Source of the DNA: Paraburkholderia silvatlantica
Lineage (GTDB): Bacteria; Pseudomonadota; Gammaproteobacteria; Burkholderiales; Burkholderiaceae
NCBI RefSeq assembly: GCF_003096715.1
Contig: NZ_QEOL01000008.1
Span: forward strand, 62,001 to 126,000
Length of the DNA stretch: 64,000 nt
Direction: 5' to 3'
Made by a program: the position numbers and the translations under genes. The notes below the pieces were generated by a model. That model had not been told where the DNA came from. It did not search any database and saw only the letters and a program-made list of their open reading frames with translations. Shown piece by piece: positions 18,143 through 27,608 of the stretch (position 1 is its first letter; each line of letters begins with the position of its first letter).

Positions 18143-19066
18143 ATGCAAGACCTCGATCTGAATCTCATCCCCTTCCTCGTGGCCATGGAGGAAACGCGCA
18201 ACGTGAGCCGCGCCGCCGAACGGCTCGGCGTGAGCCAGCCGCGCGTGAGCACGGCGCTCGGCAAGCTGCGCGAGTTCTTCGGCGACCCGCTCTTCGTGCG
18301 CACCTCGCGCGGCATGGAGCCCACGCCGCGCGCGCTCGGCCTCATTCCCGCCGCGCGCGACGCGCTGGTGCGCATCGAGAAAGGCATGCTGCAGGCGCAG
18401 GACTTCGATCCCGCCACGAGCACGCACACGTTCTCCATCGCGCTCTCCGACGTCGGCGAGATCGTGTTTCTTCCGCGCCTCCTGCAGGTGTTCGCGAGGC
18501 GCGCGCCCAACGCGAACCTGCGGTCGGTGTCGCTGCCGCCAGGCCAGGTCGAGCGCGGTCTCGAATCGGGCGACATCGATCTCGCGGTCGGTTATTTTCC
18601 CGACCTCGGCGGCAACAACTTCTTCCAGCAGCGCCTCTTCACGCACCGCTTCATCTGCATGATGCGCAGCGGCCATCCGCTCGCGGGCCAGCCCATGACG
18701 ATCGAGCAGTTTCTCGCCATGGGCCATGCCGTCGTGCGCGCCGAGGGGCGCAGCCAGGAAGTGCTGGAACAGTATCTGGAGAAAAGACGCATGCGCCGCC
18801 GCGCCGTGCTCGAAACGCCTCACTTCATGAGTCTGCCGTTCATTCTCACGCGCTCCGACCTCATCGCGACCGTGCCGCATGCAATCGGCTTCGCCTATGT
18901 GTCCGAGCATGCATCGATCACGCTCGTCGAGCCGCCGCTGCAGTTGCCGCGTTTCGATCTCAAGCAGCACTGGCATCGCAAGTATCACAATGCGCCGCGC
19001 GGAGAATGGCTGCGCAGCATCGTGGCCGAACTGTTCAACGACGCCATGGACGAATGGCCCAAATGA
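18143..19066 (+). CDS. LysR family regulator divergent from the pca operon
   Basis: 307 residues. N-terminal winged helix ([58 protein letters not shown], residues ~5-65), then a LysR effector-binding domain. The start at 18143 ([12 protein letters not shown]) is typical; the open frame extends upstream to 17822 without similarity. The divergent position suggests control of pcaIJ-BDC in response to a pathway intermediate, as PcaQ does in other proteobacteria. The effector is not known; it could also control an unlinked target. Confidence 0.88.
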   Translation: MQDLDLNLIPFLVAMEETRNVSRAAERLGVSQPRVSTALGKLREFFGDPLFVRTSRGMEPTPRALGLIPAARDALVRIEKGMLQAQDFDPATSTHTFSIALSDVGEIVFLPRLLQVFARRAPNANLRSVSLPPGQVERGLESGDIDLAVGYFPDLGGNNFFQQRLFTHRFICMMRSGHPLAGQPMTIEQFLAMGHAVVRAEGRSQEVLEQYLEKRRMRRRAVLETPHFMSLPFILTRSDLIATVPHAIGFAYVSEHASITLVEPPLQLPRFDLKQHWHRKYHNAPRGEWLRSIVAELFNDAMDEWPK

Positions 19067-19157
19067 CCCCCTCGCGCCGGGCACGGCAAAACATGAAACA
19101 ATGTGCGCTCGTGGCGCACGCCAAAGCGGCGTCCTCCCGCAAGACAGGAGCCCATGC

Positions 19158-19847
19158 ATGAGCGAAGAAAAAAAGGCCGGGAAATCCAGGCAAGGCGCGA
19201 GCCAGGCTGCAAAGCCACGCAAGAGCGCAACCAACGCAACCGTCCAGACCGCCGCGCGTCCGTCACGCGCCGAAGCCGAGGACGCCGTGCGCGTGCTGTT
19301 GCGCTGGGCCGGGGACGACCCCGCTCGCGAAGGACTGCTCGATACGCCTGCGCGGGTCACGCGCGCCTACGAGGAGTTCTTCGCAGGTTATCAGGTCGAT
19401 CCGCGCGAAATCCTGTCGCGCACCTTCTCGGAGGTGGACGGGTACGACGAAATGATCGTGTTGAAGGACATCCGCTTCGAGAGCTACTGCGAGCATCACA
19501 TGGTGCCGATCATCGGGCGCGCGCACGTGGCGTATTTGCCCGAGCATCGCGTGGTGGGCATCTCGAAGCTCGCGCGTCTCGTCGATGCATTCGCGAAGCG
19601 CCTGCAGATCCAGGAGAAGATGACCGCGCAGATCGCCGACACGCTCAATGAAATCCTCCAGCCCAAGGGCGTGGGCGTGATACTCGAAGCGGCGCATCAA
19701 TGCATGTCCACCCGCGGGGTGCACAAGGCGGGCGTCGAGATGGTGACGTCGCGCATGCTCGGCACGTTCCGCACCGATCCCTCCACGCGCCGCGAGTTTC
19801 TCGCGATCGTCGGCAATCCGGGCGCAATGAGCGTCTCGAACACCTGA
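19158..19847 (+). CDS. folE: GTP cyclohydrolase I
   Basis: 229-residue FolE type I enzyme, making 7,8-dihydroneopterin triphosphate from GTP in folate biosynthesis. Zinc and catalytic residues sit in [20 protein letters not shown] near residue 110 and [16 protein letters not shown] near 180. An N-terminal tail of about 35 residues rich in K, A and S precedes the core. The start at 19158 has CAGGAG upstream. Confidence 0.95.
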   Translation: MSEEKKAGKSRQGASQAAKPRKSATNATVQTAARPSRAEAEDAVRVLLRWAGDDPAREGLLDTPARVTRAYEEFFAGYQVDPREILSRTFSEVDGYDEMIVLKDIRFESYCEHHMVPIIGRAHVAYLPEHRVVGISKLARLVDAFAKRLQIQEKMTAQIADTLNEILQPKGVGVILEAAHQCMSTRGVHKAGVEMVTSRMLGTFRTDPSTRREFLAIVGNPGAMSVSNT

Positions 19848-19865
19848 ACGGAACCCGCAGAAAAC

Positions 19866-19888
19866 GAACGGGACGGCGTGTCCCGTTC
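19866..19888. terminator. Hairpin between convergent folE and cysE
   Basis: GAACGGGAC and GTCCCGTTC form a perfect 9-bp stem with a 5-nt loop. On the cysE strand it is followed by GTTTTC, so it can serve cysE; folE read-through would meet it too. Confidence 0.7.
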
Positions 19889-19894
19889 CCCTCC

Positions 19895-20824
19895 CTACTT
19901 CATCGGGCTTTCATCGCCCCGCTCGATCTCGCGAATCTTGCCCTGGCGCACGCTGCTGCCCGGCGGCACGCTATGCGTGAGCCACACGTTCCCGCCAATG
20001 ACGGAGCCGCGCCCGATCGTCACGCGGCCGAGTATCGTCGCGCCCGCGTAGATCACCACGTCGTCCTCGACGATCGGATGGCGCGCATTGCCCTTCACGA
20101 GCGTCCCGTCGAGGTCGGCCGCGAAACTCTTCGCCCCGAGCGTCACGGCCTGATACACGCGCACGCGCTCGCCGATGATCGCCGTCTCGCCGATCACGAC
20201 GCCCGTGCCGTGGTCGATGAAAAAGCTCGAACCGATCTGTGCGCCTGGGTGAATGTCGATGCCCGTTGCCGAGTGCGCGATCTCGTTGATGAAGCGCGCG
20301 AGCAGCGGCACGCCGAGACGGTGCAGGGCATGCGCGAGCCGATGATGCGTCATGGCCCACACGCCCGGGTAGCACAGCAGGATCTCGGTGATGTGCTGCG
20401 CAGCCGGGTCGCCGGTGAACGCCGCCTGAATGTCGCTCACGAGCAGTGCGCGAATCTCGGGCAGTTGCCGGCCGAACTCGCGCGCCACGCCGAATGCGCG
20501 CGCGCGCAGTTCGTCGTCGCTCGCCTGCGAGCTTTCCGGCAGGAAGCGCAACGCGCGGCGAATCTGCTCGGCAAGCAGCCGCAAGGTGCTGTCGAGCGTA
20601 TGGCCCACGTAGTAGTCGATGCTTTCGTCGGTCAGGTCGGGCGCGCCGTAATGCGTCGGAAAGAGCGCCGCGCGCAGGCCCGCGACGATGTCGACGACCG
20701 CATCGCGTGACGGCAGTTCGCGGATACCGAGTGGATGGCGCGTGCGGTGCCGCTCTTCACGCGACGCACGCAGATCGGCGACGATCTGTTCGAGACCCCA
20801 GTCGGGGGAAGCAGCTTTGGACAT
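19895..20824 (-). CDS. cysE: Serine O-acetyltransferase
   Basis: 309-residue enzyme making O-acetylserine for cysteine biosynthesis. The N-terminal half is the helical SAT domain. The C-terminal half has left-handed beta-helix hexapeptides: GIDIHPGAQIGSSFFIDHGTGVVIGETAIIGERVRVYQAVTLGA near residue 195, with the catalytic DHGTG histidine. The long N-terminal part and overall length match the EpsC/plant-like form seen in Burkholderiaceae. Confidence 0.92.
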   Translation of the reverse strand: MSKAASPDWGLEQIVADLRASREERHRTRHPLGIRELPSRDAVVDIVAGLRAALFPTHYGAPDLTDESIDYYVGHTLDSTLRLLAEQIRRALRFLPESSQASDDELRARAFGVAREFGRQLPEIRALLVSDIQAAFTGDPAAQHITEILLCYPGVWAMTHHRLAHALHRLGVPLLARFINEIAHSATGIDIHPGAQIGSSFFIDHGTGVVIGETAIIGERVRVYQAVTLGAKSFAADLDGTLVKGNARHPIVEDDVVIYAGATILGRVTIGRGSVIGGNVWLTHSVPPGSSVRQGKIREIERGDESPMK

Positions 20825-20949
20825 GGTAATGCGGCAGCAGACGCAGGGTCCGTGCAGGAGTCAGTGTATCGGCCCCAGAGATTACCGCGTTTTGCGGGAG
20901 TTCGCCGAAACGCCCCCGGAGATGGGCAAGGCCCGCGTGGCGCACGCGC

Positions 20950-21183
20950 TCAGAGCGTGACCGTGCTGGCGTCGATCCAGCGCACGGCCCAGTCGCGCGC
21001 ATGGGCGATGGCGGCCGCCTCATCGGAAAAACGCAATTCGGCAGGGAAAAATCGGTTGGCAACCAGTTCGCCGTCGCTCGAGCGCGAAATCACCACATAC
21101 GGTTGATACGTGCCATCACCGGCACGCGCCGGTGCGCAATTCAGCAAATAGCCACGATGCGTAAATGCAGCGTCGAAGTGCAT
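20950..21183 (-). CDS. Small protein of unknown function
   Basis: 77 residues starting MHFDAAFTHRGYLLNCAPAR. It shows strand-like segments (YQPYVVISRSSDGELVANRFF), then a helix ending AIAHARDWAVRWIDAS. It may be a compact cytoplasmic domain. The start at 21183 follows a G-rich stretch; the frame is open to 21261 but that extension is basic and not convincing. I do not recognise a family. Confidence 0.6.
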   Translation of the reverse strand: MHFDAAFTHRGYLLNCAPARAGDGTYQPYVVISRSSDGELVANRFFPAELRFSDEAAAIAHARDWAVRWIDASTVTL

Positions 21184-21492
21184 GTGTGTCACCCGCCCCT
21201 GACTGCCTCGTCCATTTTTTTTGGCGCGTGCATTCAGGATCGTGCGGCAAAGCCACAGCATGAGCCCTCGCCCGGCCCATTAATCGAAAGCGCGCCAACT
21301 CGTTGAAAGAGGATCATACTCCTGGGAAAAAGCCCAAACCAACGAAAAAAATGCAACATCGCTGGAGGCGTTCTCCTGGCGAACCGGCTTGCTTTTCACC
21401 CCGATTCAAGGGTGCGGCGCCGCAGCGGAACGGCGCTTGCGGAATGGCCTGCTGAACGCAGGCACCCCCGGATCTTCCAAGGAGGAAGCATC
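21184..21492. other. Intergenic region, no gene seen
   Basis: Divergent spacer between the two small unknown genes. It holds an A-rich stretch near 21325-21355 and the ribosome binding site (GGAGGAAG) of the next gene. No clear operator or RNA structure was noticed. Confidence 0.4.
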
Positions 21493-21951
21493 ATGAATCG
21501 TCCCGACGACATGCAAACAGCGAAGGCGGGAGATGTGAGCGCGTCGCCGTCGCGCCCGCGCAGCGCCGAGCTCCACAACGACCGCACGCACGACAGCTCG
21601 GTCGATACCGACGGCAAGAACCGCGAAGCGGCGCGCCTGGCGGGCGAAGGCTGCATCGGCCCCGACGAAGTGACGACCAGCAACGCGACGCTCGTCAACA
21701 GCGTGGCCGAAGCGAATGACGGCCTGGCGGGCTTCGACAGCCGCAAGGGCGTGCACCGGCTGCCGATCGCGCTGGAGTCCGGCTACGAGATCGTCGACCT
21801 CGGCATGAGCGCGCCCGAAGAGCCCGACGACGTCGAGTGGCAGCGCAACGCCGCGCGCGAAGCGGGCGCTCGCCGCAGCCCGGGACGTCTGCACTTCGCG
21901 CTCAACCACCTGCGGCCGACGCGCGTGATCGAGTTGCAGCGCAAGCCCTGA
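21493..21951 (+). CDS. Hydrophilic protein of unknown function (possibly DUF3005)
   Basis: 152 residues, GGAGG 7-11 nt before the ATG. The N-terminal ~60 residues are polar and probably disordered (AELHNDRTHDSSVDTDGKNREAARL); the middle contains NATLVNSVAEANDGLAGFDSRKG and the end is basic (LHFALNHLRPTRVIELQRKP). No signal or membrane segment. It resembles proteins annotated DUF3005 in Burkholderia, a memory-based match I could not check. Confidence 0.65.
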   Translation: MNRPDDMQTAKAGDVSASPSRPRSAELHNDRTHDSSVDTDGKNREAARLAGEGCIGPDEVTTSNATLVNSVAEANDGLAGFDSRKGVHRLPIALESGYEIVDLGMSAPEEPDDVEWQRNAAREAGARRSPGRLHFALNHLRPTRVIELQRKP

Positions 21952-22390
21952 ACAACGGTTCGCCGCTCGCCATGCGGCGATTCGTTTGCGATTATCCAGG
22001 CGATATCGCAGCAATGGCGGATACAGACAGTATCCCGTCGAGTGCAGTTAAAACTCGAAATGAAAAGCCTGAAAATTAATGAAAGCCGATAAATCGCCGG
22101 CATTATTCGGCGAGTTGCACGCTTTTGCCGCTTTCGAAGTGGCGTCCGACTTTATTTCGGCTGCGGCGCAATGCACTTTTCCTTGCGGACCTGCGCCTGT
22201 TCAGGAGACGTAGAATTCACTCCGATGTCACCGAAATCTGACAGAAATGACCCTACAAAACGGGAGGATTGCAGACGAGGGGGGATCAGACAGGAATTTA
22301 GTGATAAATTCTTACATCATAAGAAGCGAGGAGCGAGTGTCTGAGGGCCTGCCCAGCGATCTCGCCCAGCGCTGATGGAGAGTGTTGAAC
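21952..22390. other. Intergenic region upstream of the quorum-sensing locus
   Basis: 439 bp with lower GC than its surroundings and no convincing gene. It should contain the promoter of the LuxR gene. The sequence TACATCATAAGAAGCGAGG lies about 75 bp before that start. No clear lux box was seen here. Confidence 0.45.
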
Positions 22391-23119
22391 GTGCCTCTAC
22401 ATTTTATTGAGCAGATGTCGCCCGTGCTCGACGCGCCCGAAGAGGCAGCGTGGTTCGACGCGGTGGCGAAGCTCGCCAGTTCGTGGGGATTCAGCCAGAT
22501 CATGCTGGCAATCCTGCCGCGCCCGGGCATGAGGCTCGAGGATGCGTTCATCCGCACGAACTACTCGGCCGCCTGGCGGCAGCGGTACAACGACCACGGT
22601 ATGGCCTATTTCGACCCGACCGTGTCGCATTGCACCACGCGCTCGGCACCGCTCATCTGGTCGCCGGAGCTTTTCGCGACCGAGCAGCAACAATCGATGT
22701 ATGAGGAGGCCCGCTCGTACGGGCTGCGCGCAGGCATCACCCTGCCGATCCATGGCCCGCGCCAGGAAATCGGCATGCTCTGCTTCGTCAACGACGCGAA
22801 TCCCACGGACAAGTTCTGGGACGACGTGAACCGCGCGCTGCCGAATCTCGTCCTGCTGCGCGATCTGGTGCTGGACACGAGCCAGCGGCACCTGAACGAC
22901 CATGTCCAGTCGCTGATTCCCAAGCTCACGCCACGGGAAAAGGAATGCCTCAAGTGGACTGCGCTAGGCAAGTCCACTTGGGAAATTTCTCACATCCTCA
23001 ATTGCTCTGAAGCCGTCGTGAACTTCCACATGAAGAACATTCGCGGGAAGTTCGGCGTGAACTCACGGCGAGCGGCAGCCGTGATTGCGACCCAGATGGG
23101 TCTTATTGACCCGGGCTAA
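22391..23119 (+). CDS. braR: LuxR family quorum-sensing regulator (BraR type)
   Basis: 242 residues. The autoinducer-binding domain (~15-165) has the acyl-homoserine-lactone contacts of the family around NYSAAWRQRYNDHGMAYFDPTVSHC and SAPLIW. The C-terminal LuxR helix-turn-helix is LTPREKECLKWTALGKSTWEISHILNCSEAVVNFHMKNI. Start uncertain: GTG 22391 sits 10 nt after GGAG; TTG 22385 and GTG 22382 are alternatives. The order luxR-rsaL-luxI and the sequence match the BraR/BraI system of plant-associated Paraburkholderia. Its 3' end overlaps the converging rsaL by 17 bp. Confidence 0.88.
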   Translation: MPLHFIEQMSPVLDAPEEAAWFDAVAKLASSWGFSQIMLAILPRPGMRLEDAFIRTNYSAAWRQRYNDHGMAYFDPTVSHCTTRSAPLIWSPELFATEQQQSMYEEARSYGLRAGITLPIHGPRQEIGMLCFVNDANPTDKFWDDVNRALPNLVLLRDLVLDTSQRHLNDHVQSLIPKLTPREKECLKWTALGKSTWEISHILNCSEAVVNFHMKNIRGKFGVNSRRAAAVIATQMGLIDPG

Positions 23120-23417
23120 GCACCATCGGCGCTTCACCGCGCAACACGCGCTCGGCGCGGCCAAGGTCGCCGTCAGAAATCGTCTTGTTGAAATACAGCC
23201 CGAGCAGAATCGAGACCGGCGGCGGAATCTCCGCGCCCGACTCGAACCGGCTGCCGCGCGACTGCGTCACGCCGAAACGCGCCCAGAAGCGGCGCTGGCT
23301 CTCTTTCTTCTTCTTCCGATACGCAATGATCAGGACGCGGTCGACGACCGAGGACAGATCCCCCGGGGACGACGTGGTGTTCGCACCCGAGTGCCATTGA
23401 TTGCCCATAAGTTCCAT
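23103..23417 (-). CDS. rsaL: RsaL-like quorum-sensing repressor
   Basis: 104 residues. The helix-turn-helix region is FWARFGVTQSRGSRFESGAEIPPPVSILLGLYF, close to RsaL, the negative regulator that limits luxI expression in Pseudomonas and Burkholderia. It lies between the LuxR and LuxI genes on the opposite strand, the known arrangement for lasR-rsaL-lasI and braR-rsaL-braI. It should bind near 23430-23560 and repress both itself and braI. Confidence 0.88.
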   Translation of the reverse strand: MELMGNQWHSGANTTSSPGDLSSVVDRVLIIAYRKKKKESQRRFWARFGVTQSRGSRFESGAEIPPPVSILLGLYFNKTISDGDLGRAERVLRGEAPMVLSPGQ

Positions 23418-23497
23418 GATGACTCTCGCTGTCAGATATGCCTGATGAGTGACTGCCGCGGAACTGATTCTGCTTGTGAGGCCCTATCTGCGCACCT

Positions 23498-23513
23498 ACC
23501 TATCTAGATAGGT
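23498..23513. promoter_or_regulatory. 16-bp palindrome in the rsaL-braI promoter (lux box or RsaL site)
   Basis: ACCTATCTAGATAGGT is a perfect palindrome 73 bp upstream of the braI ATG and 81 bp from the rsaL start. ACCT...AGGT ends match the general lux-box pattern. A partial copy, CTATCT, occurs at 23484-23489. Confidence 0.6.
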
Positions 23514-23585
23514 GTTTTTTTATATTCATAACGCATAGCTTTCGAACCGTACTGCCGCGCTTCCACACAAATCGGGAGAGTTGTC

Positions 23586-24176
23586 ATGCAAGCTGCGATA
23601 CGGATCGGACTGAGACAGGACTTCGACAACGAAGACATCAATGAAATGTACCGGCTGCGCGCGCGCGTGTTCCGCGACCGCCTGGGCTGGGACATTCCCA
23701 CCATCGCGGGGATGGAAATCGACGGCTACGACGCGCTCGGGCCCCATTACATGCTGATCCAGGACGGCGCAGGGCACGTGCGCGGCTGCTGGCGCCTGAT
23801 GCCCACCGAAGGCCCCAACATGCTGCGCGATACCTTCCCGCAACTACTGCAGGGCAAGGCTGCCCCCACCGCCCGCAACATCTGGGAACTGAGCCGCTTC
23901 GCCATCGAGTCGGGCAACGACCAGGCATTCGGCTTCGCCGACGTGACCATGAGCGCGATGCGCGCGGTCGTCTCGTTCGCCGACCGCGCGGGCATCAACA
24001 GCTATGTGACGGTGACCACGACGCCGATGGAACGCCTGCTGCGCCGCACGGGCATCGAACTGACGCGCCTTGGCGCGCCGATGCGCATCGGAGTGGAGAA
24101 TGCCGTCGCGCTGGAAATCGCCATGAGCCAGCAGACGCACCACGCGCTGTTCGGGGCGATGGCCCACGCCGCCTGA
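23586..24176 (+). CDS. braI: Acyl-homoserine-lactone synthase (BraI type)
   Basis: 196-residue LuxI-family enzyme making an acyl-homoserine lactone from S-adenosylmethionine and acyl-ACP. Conserved residues are in YRLRARVFRDRLGW (~20-33), DGYDALGPHYMLI, GCWRLMPTEGPNML and WELSRFAIE (~100). GGGAG precedes the ATG. The BraI relatives I recall make a 3-oxo-C14 signal, so a long-chain oxo-AHL is likely here. Confidence 0.9.
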   Translation: MQAAIRIGLRQDFDNEDINEMYRLRARVFRDRLGWDIPTIAGMEIDGYDALGPHYMLIQDGAGHVRGCWRLMPTEGPNMLRDTFPQLLQGKAAPTARNIWELSRFAIESGNDQAFGFADVTMSAMRAVVSFADRAGINSYVTVTTTPMERLLRRTGIELTRLGAPMRIGVENAVALEIAMSQQTHHALFGAMAHAA

Positions 24177-24320
24177 GGGCGACGCCGCGCAGGAACAGAT
24201 ACAGATACGTGCCGGCTGGGTGGCGCGGCCTTTCCCGCTCGGCCAGGCGCACTGGATTTTTGTCAGACAAATATAATCCGAAAACCTGTGCGGACCGCCT
24301 ACACCCGAACGCGGCCGGCC

Positions 24321-25931
24321 CTAGTCGGCCTTGACTTCGGCGGCGTGCGCCTGCGCGCTTTTCTGCGCCGCCGAGGCGCTGCGGCTGAAGCGGATGTGGG
24401 AAATCCGCCCCACGCACAGCGCCGCCGCGAGCGCCGCGCAGCCCGTCAGGCCGATGCCCAGATGGATCGCGTCCACCAGTACGTGGCGCACCGCATCGAT
24501 CAGCGCCGCGCCGTCGAGCCCCGCCGCCTTCATCTGCGCGACGAGGCCCTCGCGCAACGACGGGTCGATCAGCACGCGCGGATCGGCGAGCTGGGGTTGC
24601 CAGCGCTGCTGCAGCGGCGCGCCGATCACCGCCAGCGCGTCCCCCACCCCGGCCGCATAGCGATGGTTGACGATGGTCGCCACGACGCTGGTACCGAGCA
24701 TGCCGCCCACCATGCGCGTGGATTGCAGCAAGGCGGTCGTGATGCCGAAGCGCTCCCGCCCGGCAATTTCCTGGCCGAAGATATTCAGGTTGTTCAGAAT
24801 GAAGCCGAGCCCGATACCCACCGCCGACATCGCCAGCTCGAGCCAGAGATGCGCCGTATGCCGGGACGCGAAGGCAAGACCGGCGCAAGCCGCGACCAGC
24901 AGGCTGAAGCCGGCGGTGAGAATCGTCGTGGGCTTGCGCAGCCGGATCACGATGCGCGTGTTGATCAGGCTGCCTAGCGCGATACAGGCGGCGATCGGCG
25001 TGGCGAGCAGCCCCGCCTCCTGGGGCGACAGCCCGAAGCCGCCCTGCAGCAGGAGCGGCGCGAAAAAAATCAGCGAGAACATCACGAAGCCCGAAAGCGT
25101 CGAGAGCGTAAATAACGTGACGATCTGCGGGTCGCGAAACAGGTCGAGCGGAATGATCGGGTGCGTCGCGCGGCGCTCGCAGGCCAGCAGCGCGGCCGCG
25201 CCGGCGAGTACCGCCAGTGCGAGCGCGGCGTTGCCGGTCGTCGGGCCGCTCCTCGGCACCGCCTCGATCAGCGTCTGGAAACCGCCCAGCACCAGCGCGA
25301 CGAGGCCGGCGCCCGTCCAGTCGATGCGCACCTCGCCGGTACGCGCCGGCTGGTAGCGCGGCAGATGCGCCCAGATGAAATAAAGCGCCAGCGCGCCGAC
25401 CGGCAGATTGACGAGAAAGGTCGAGCGCCAGCCAAAGTGCTCGCTGAGCCAGCCGCCCAGTGAAGGCCCCGCGGCCGTGCCGATACCGTAGGCGGCCGCC
25501 ATGACGACCTGCCAGCGCACCCGCGCACGCGGGTCGGGAAAGAGATCGGGAATCGAGGCGAAGGCCGTGCCCACCATCATCCCGCCGCCAACGCCCTGCA
25601 GCGCGCGCGCCGCTGCCAGAAAACGCATGTCGGTCGCGAGCCCGCACAGCACGGAAGCCACCGTAAACACGATCACCGCGGCGATCACGAAGCGCTTGCG
25701 GCCAAAATAGTCGCCGAGCCGGCCGAACACGGGCACCGTCACGACCGAGGCGAGCAGGTAGGCGCTCGCGATCCACGCGTAGAACGCGAAACCGTGCAGT
25801 TCGGCGACGATCGAGGGCAAAGCGGTGCTGACGACGGTTTGATCGAGTGCGACGAGCATGTTGACGAGGCCGATGCCGAGCATGGCCAGCAGCGCGTCGC
25901 GAAACGGCAGGTTAGCGGAGGAAGGTTTCAC
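24321..25931 (-). CDS. MFS drug exporter, DHA2 (14-helix) family
   Basis: About 536 residues with 14 predicted membrane helices. Family motifs are LVALDQTVVSTALPSIVAELHG near residue 30, GRLGDYFGRKRFVIAAVIVFTVASVLCG near 75 (motif A), and GVGGGMMVGTAFASIPDLFPDP near 115. It probably exports toxic compounds by proton antiport. Start uncertain: GTG 25931 gives a natural N-terminus (MKPSSANLPFRDALLAM) and lies just downstream of an inverted repeat; an in-frame ATG at 25991 would fall inside that repeat. Confidence 0.85.
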   Translation of the reverse strand: MKPSSANLPFRDALLAMLGIGLVNMLVALDQTVVSTALPSIVAELHGFAFYAWIASAYLLASVVTVPVFGRLGDYFGRKRFVIAAVIVFTVASVLCGLATDMRFLAAARALQGVGGGMMVGTAFASIPDLFPDPRARVRWQVVMAAAYGIGTAAGPSLGGWLSEHFGWRSTFLVNLPVGALALYFIWAHLPRYQPARTGEVRIDWTGAGLVALVLGGFQTLIEAVPRSGPTTGNAALALAVLAGAAALLACERRATHPIIPLDLFRDPQIVTLFTLSTLSGFVMFSLIFFAPLLLQGGFGLSPQEAGLLATPIAACIALGSLINTRIVIRLRKPTTILTAGFSLLVAACAGLAFASRHTAHLWLELAMSAVGIGLGFILNNLNIFGQEIAGRERFGITTALLQSTRMVGGMLGTSVVATIVNHRYAAGVGDALAVIGAPLQQRWQPQLADPRVLIDPSLREGLVAQMKAAGLDGAALIDAVRHVLVDAIHLGIGLTGCAALAAALCVGRISHIRFSRSASAAQKSAQAHAAEVKAD

Positions 25932-25973
25932 GGAAGGGGCAGACCGCGCGGAGCGAAAAAGAGGCAACGATAG

Positions 25974-26002
25974 CGATATGCCGGTGCGCATGCAACATAT
26001 CG
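25974..26002. promoter_or_regulatory. Inverted repeat upstream of the MFS exporter
   Basis: CGATATG (25974-25980) and CATATCG (25996-26002) are perfect inverted arms 15 bp apart; a third copy, CGATATA, is at 26031. It resembles an operator for a TetR/LysR-like regulator that is not encoded next to it. Confidence 0.4.
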
Positions 26003-26209
26003 ACATAGCAAACGAAATCAGAAAGCGCTGCGATATACCGACGCAACCCACTTGATCTTCCTTCCTGTACCTTCCACATTTCATACAGTCCGGCTGCGTG
26101 TTTACTTGCGATCCATTAAGCTTCTCGCCAGTCACGACACGCCGCGCCGCCTCGTTACCACTTCGCCCGGGGCCGCGCGATTCTCGATCCCACTCTATGA
26201 GGAGGTCTT

Positions 26210-26671
26210 ATGTACCAACGCATCCTTGTCGCCGTCGACGGCAGCGCTACGTCCCGCCGCGCCTTCGAAGCCGCGCTCGACCTGGCGAAGGCAATGGGCG
26301 CGACGCTGCAGCCGTATTACGTGATTGAGAACACGCCCATGTATTTCGACGCGCCGGGCTACGACCCGTCGATCCTGCGCAACCAGATGATCGCGCAGGG
26401 CAACGAACTCGCGGAAGAAATGAACAAGGCGATGGGCGCGCGTGGCGTGCAAGGCGCCATGCTCACGGGCGAAGCCTCTTCGCTCGACGACGTGCCGACG
26501 CTCGTGCTCAACGCAGCGAAGACAGCTGGCGCGGATCTGATCGTGATGGGCACGCACGGCCGCCGGGGCTTCCAGCGCCTCATCCTCGGCAGCGTTGCCG
26601 AACGCTGCGTGCGGCAGTCCACGCTGCCCGTCCTCCTCATCCCGTCGGCCGCCGGAAGTGCTGGGCAGTAG
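26210..26671 (+). CDS. Universal stress protein (UspA family)
   Basis: 153-residue cytoplasmic protein. N-terminal strand MYQRILVAVDGSATSRRAFEAALDLAKAMG and the C-terminal ATP-binding signature GTHGRRGFQRLILGSVAERC (G-x2-G-x9-GS) are intact, so it probably binds ATP. GGAGG precedes the ATG. It lies just before an FNR-type regulator, and in Burkholderia such proteins often respond to low oxygen. Confidence 0.92.
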   Translation: MYQRILVAVDGSATSRRAFEAALDLAKAMGATLQPYYVIENTPMYFDAPGYDPSILRNQMIAQGNELAEEMNKAMGARGVQGAMLTGEASSLDDVPTLVLNAAKTAGADLIVMGTHGRRGFQRLILGSVAERCVRQSTLPVLLIPSAAGSAGQ

Positions 26672-26852
26672 CCGCACTGAGTGCAGGCAGTTTTCGTGTT
26701 ATTGGAAAGTCGCTTGCGCGCCGTCAGACGCCGCGTGAGCGGCTTCTGACGAGCCTCAAAGCAATTCATCTTAAATGCGCGTCGCTTTGCCACTAATTTG
26801 AGATAGGGCCCCGATAGACAATGCCTGGACAGAAATCAAAGGAGCACTGTCC

Positions 26853-27608
26853 ATGCTGAACCAAACCACCGCTTCTCATACCACGGTGCGCCGCAGCAAC
26901 CGCACGCTCCCGAACGCGCCGCGCACGTCTGCGCGCTGTTCGGTTTGCGCCTTGCGGCACCTGTGCATGCCCCAAGGCCTCTCGCGCGACGACCTGCCAA
27001 AGCTCGAAGCATTGATCTGCTCCGCGCGCAGTGTGCGGCGCGGCGAAGCCCTGTATCGCGTCGGCGACGCATTCGACAACCTCTACGTCGCGCGCTCCGG
27101 CTCGCTCAAGACGGCCATGGCACACCGCGACGGCCGCGAGCAGGTCACCAGCCTGCGCCTGGCCGGCGACCCGCTCGGCCTCGACGGCATCAGCACCGGC
27201 TTCCACACCAGCAGCGCCGTGGCGCTCGAAGACAGCTCGGTCTGCCTCATTCCCTACTCTGCACTCAAGTATTTGTGCCGCGAAACTGGCGCCATGCAAG
27301 ACCGGCTGCATCGCCTCATGAGTGAGGAGTTGATCCGCGAATCGTTCCAGATGATGGTGCTCGGCTCGCTCTCCGCCGACGAACGCGTCGCCTCGTTCCT
27401 GCTCGACGTTTCCGAACGCAACGGCCAGCGCGGCTATTCGCACGCTGAGTTCAACCTGCGCATGACGCGTGAGGACGTGGGCAGCTATCTCGGCGTAACG
27501 CTCGAAACGGTGAGCCGCACCCTGTCGAGATTTCAAAAGCGCGGCCTGATCGACGCACAGGGCAAGCTGATCCGTATCATCGACATCGAAGGCCTGCGGC
27601 ATTTGTAA
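26853..27608 (+). CDS. FNR-type oxygen-sensing transcription regulator
   Basis: 251-residue CRP/FNR protein. An N-terminal cysteine cluster C29-x2-C32-x5-C38 (RCSVCALRHLCMPQGL) plus C131 (EDSSVCLIPY) matches the four [4Fe-4S] ligands of E. coli FNR. A cyclic-nucleotide-binding-like beta roll follows. The C-terminal helix-turn-helix is MTREDVGSYLGVTLETVSRTLSRFQKRGLI, with the E-xx-S-R FNR recognition pattern. It should activate genes at low oxygen. GGAG lies upstream of the ATG. Confidence 0.92.
   Translation: MLNQTTASHTTVRRSNRTLPNAPRTSARCSVCALRHLCMPQGLSRDDLPKLEALICSARSVRRGEALYRVGDAFDNLYVARSGSLKTAMAHRDGREQVTSLRLAGDPLGLDGISTGFHTSSAVALEDSSVCLIPYSALKYLCRETGAMQDRLHRLMSEELIRESFQMMVLGSLSADERVASFLLDVSERNGQRGYSHAEFNLRMTREDVGSYLGVTLETVSRTLSRFQKRGLIDAQGKLIRIIDIEGLRHL

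Noticed and set aside
26700..26852. FNR box upstream of the FNR-type regulator or the Usp gene
   Set aside because: No good TTGAT-N4-ATCAA match was found by eye; TTGAGATAGGG near 26798 is too weak.
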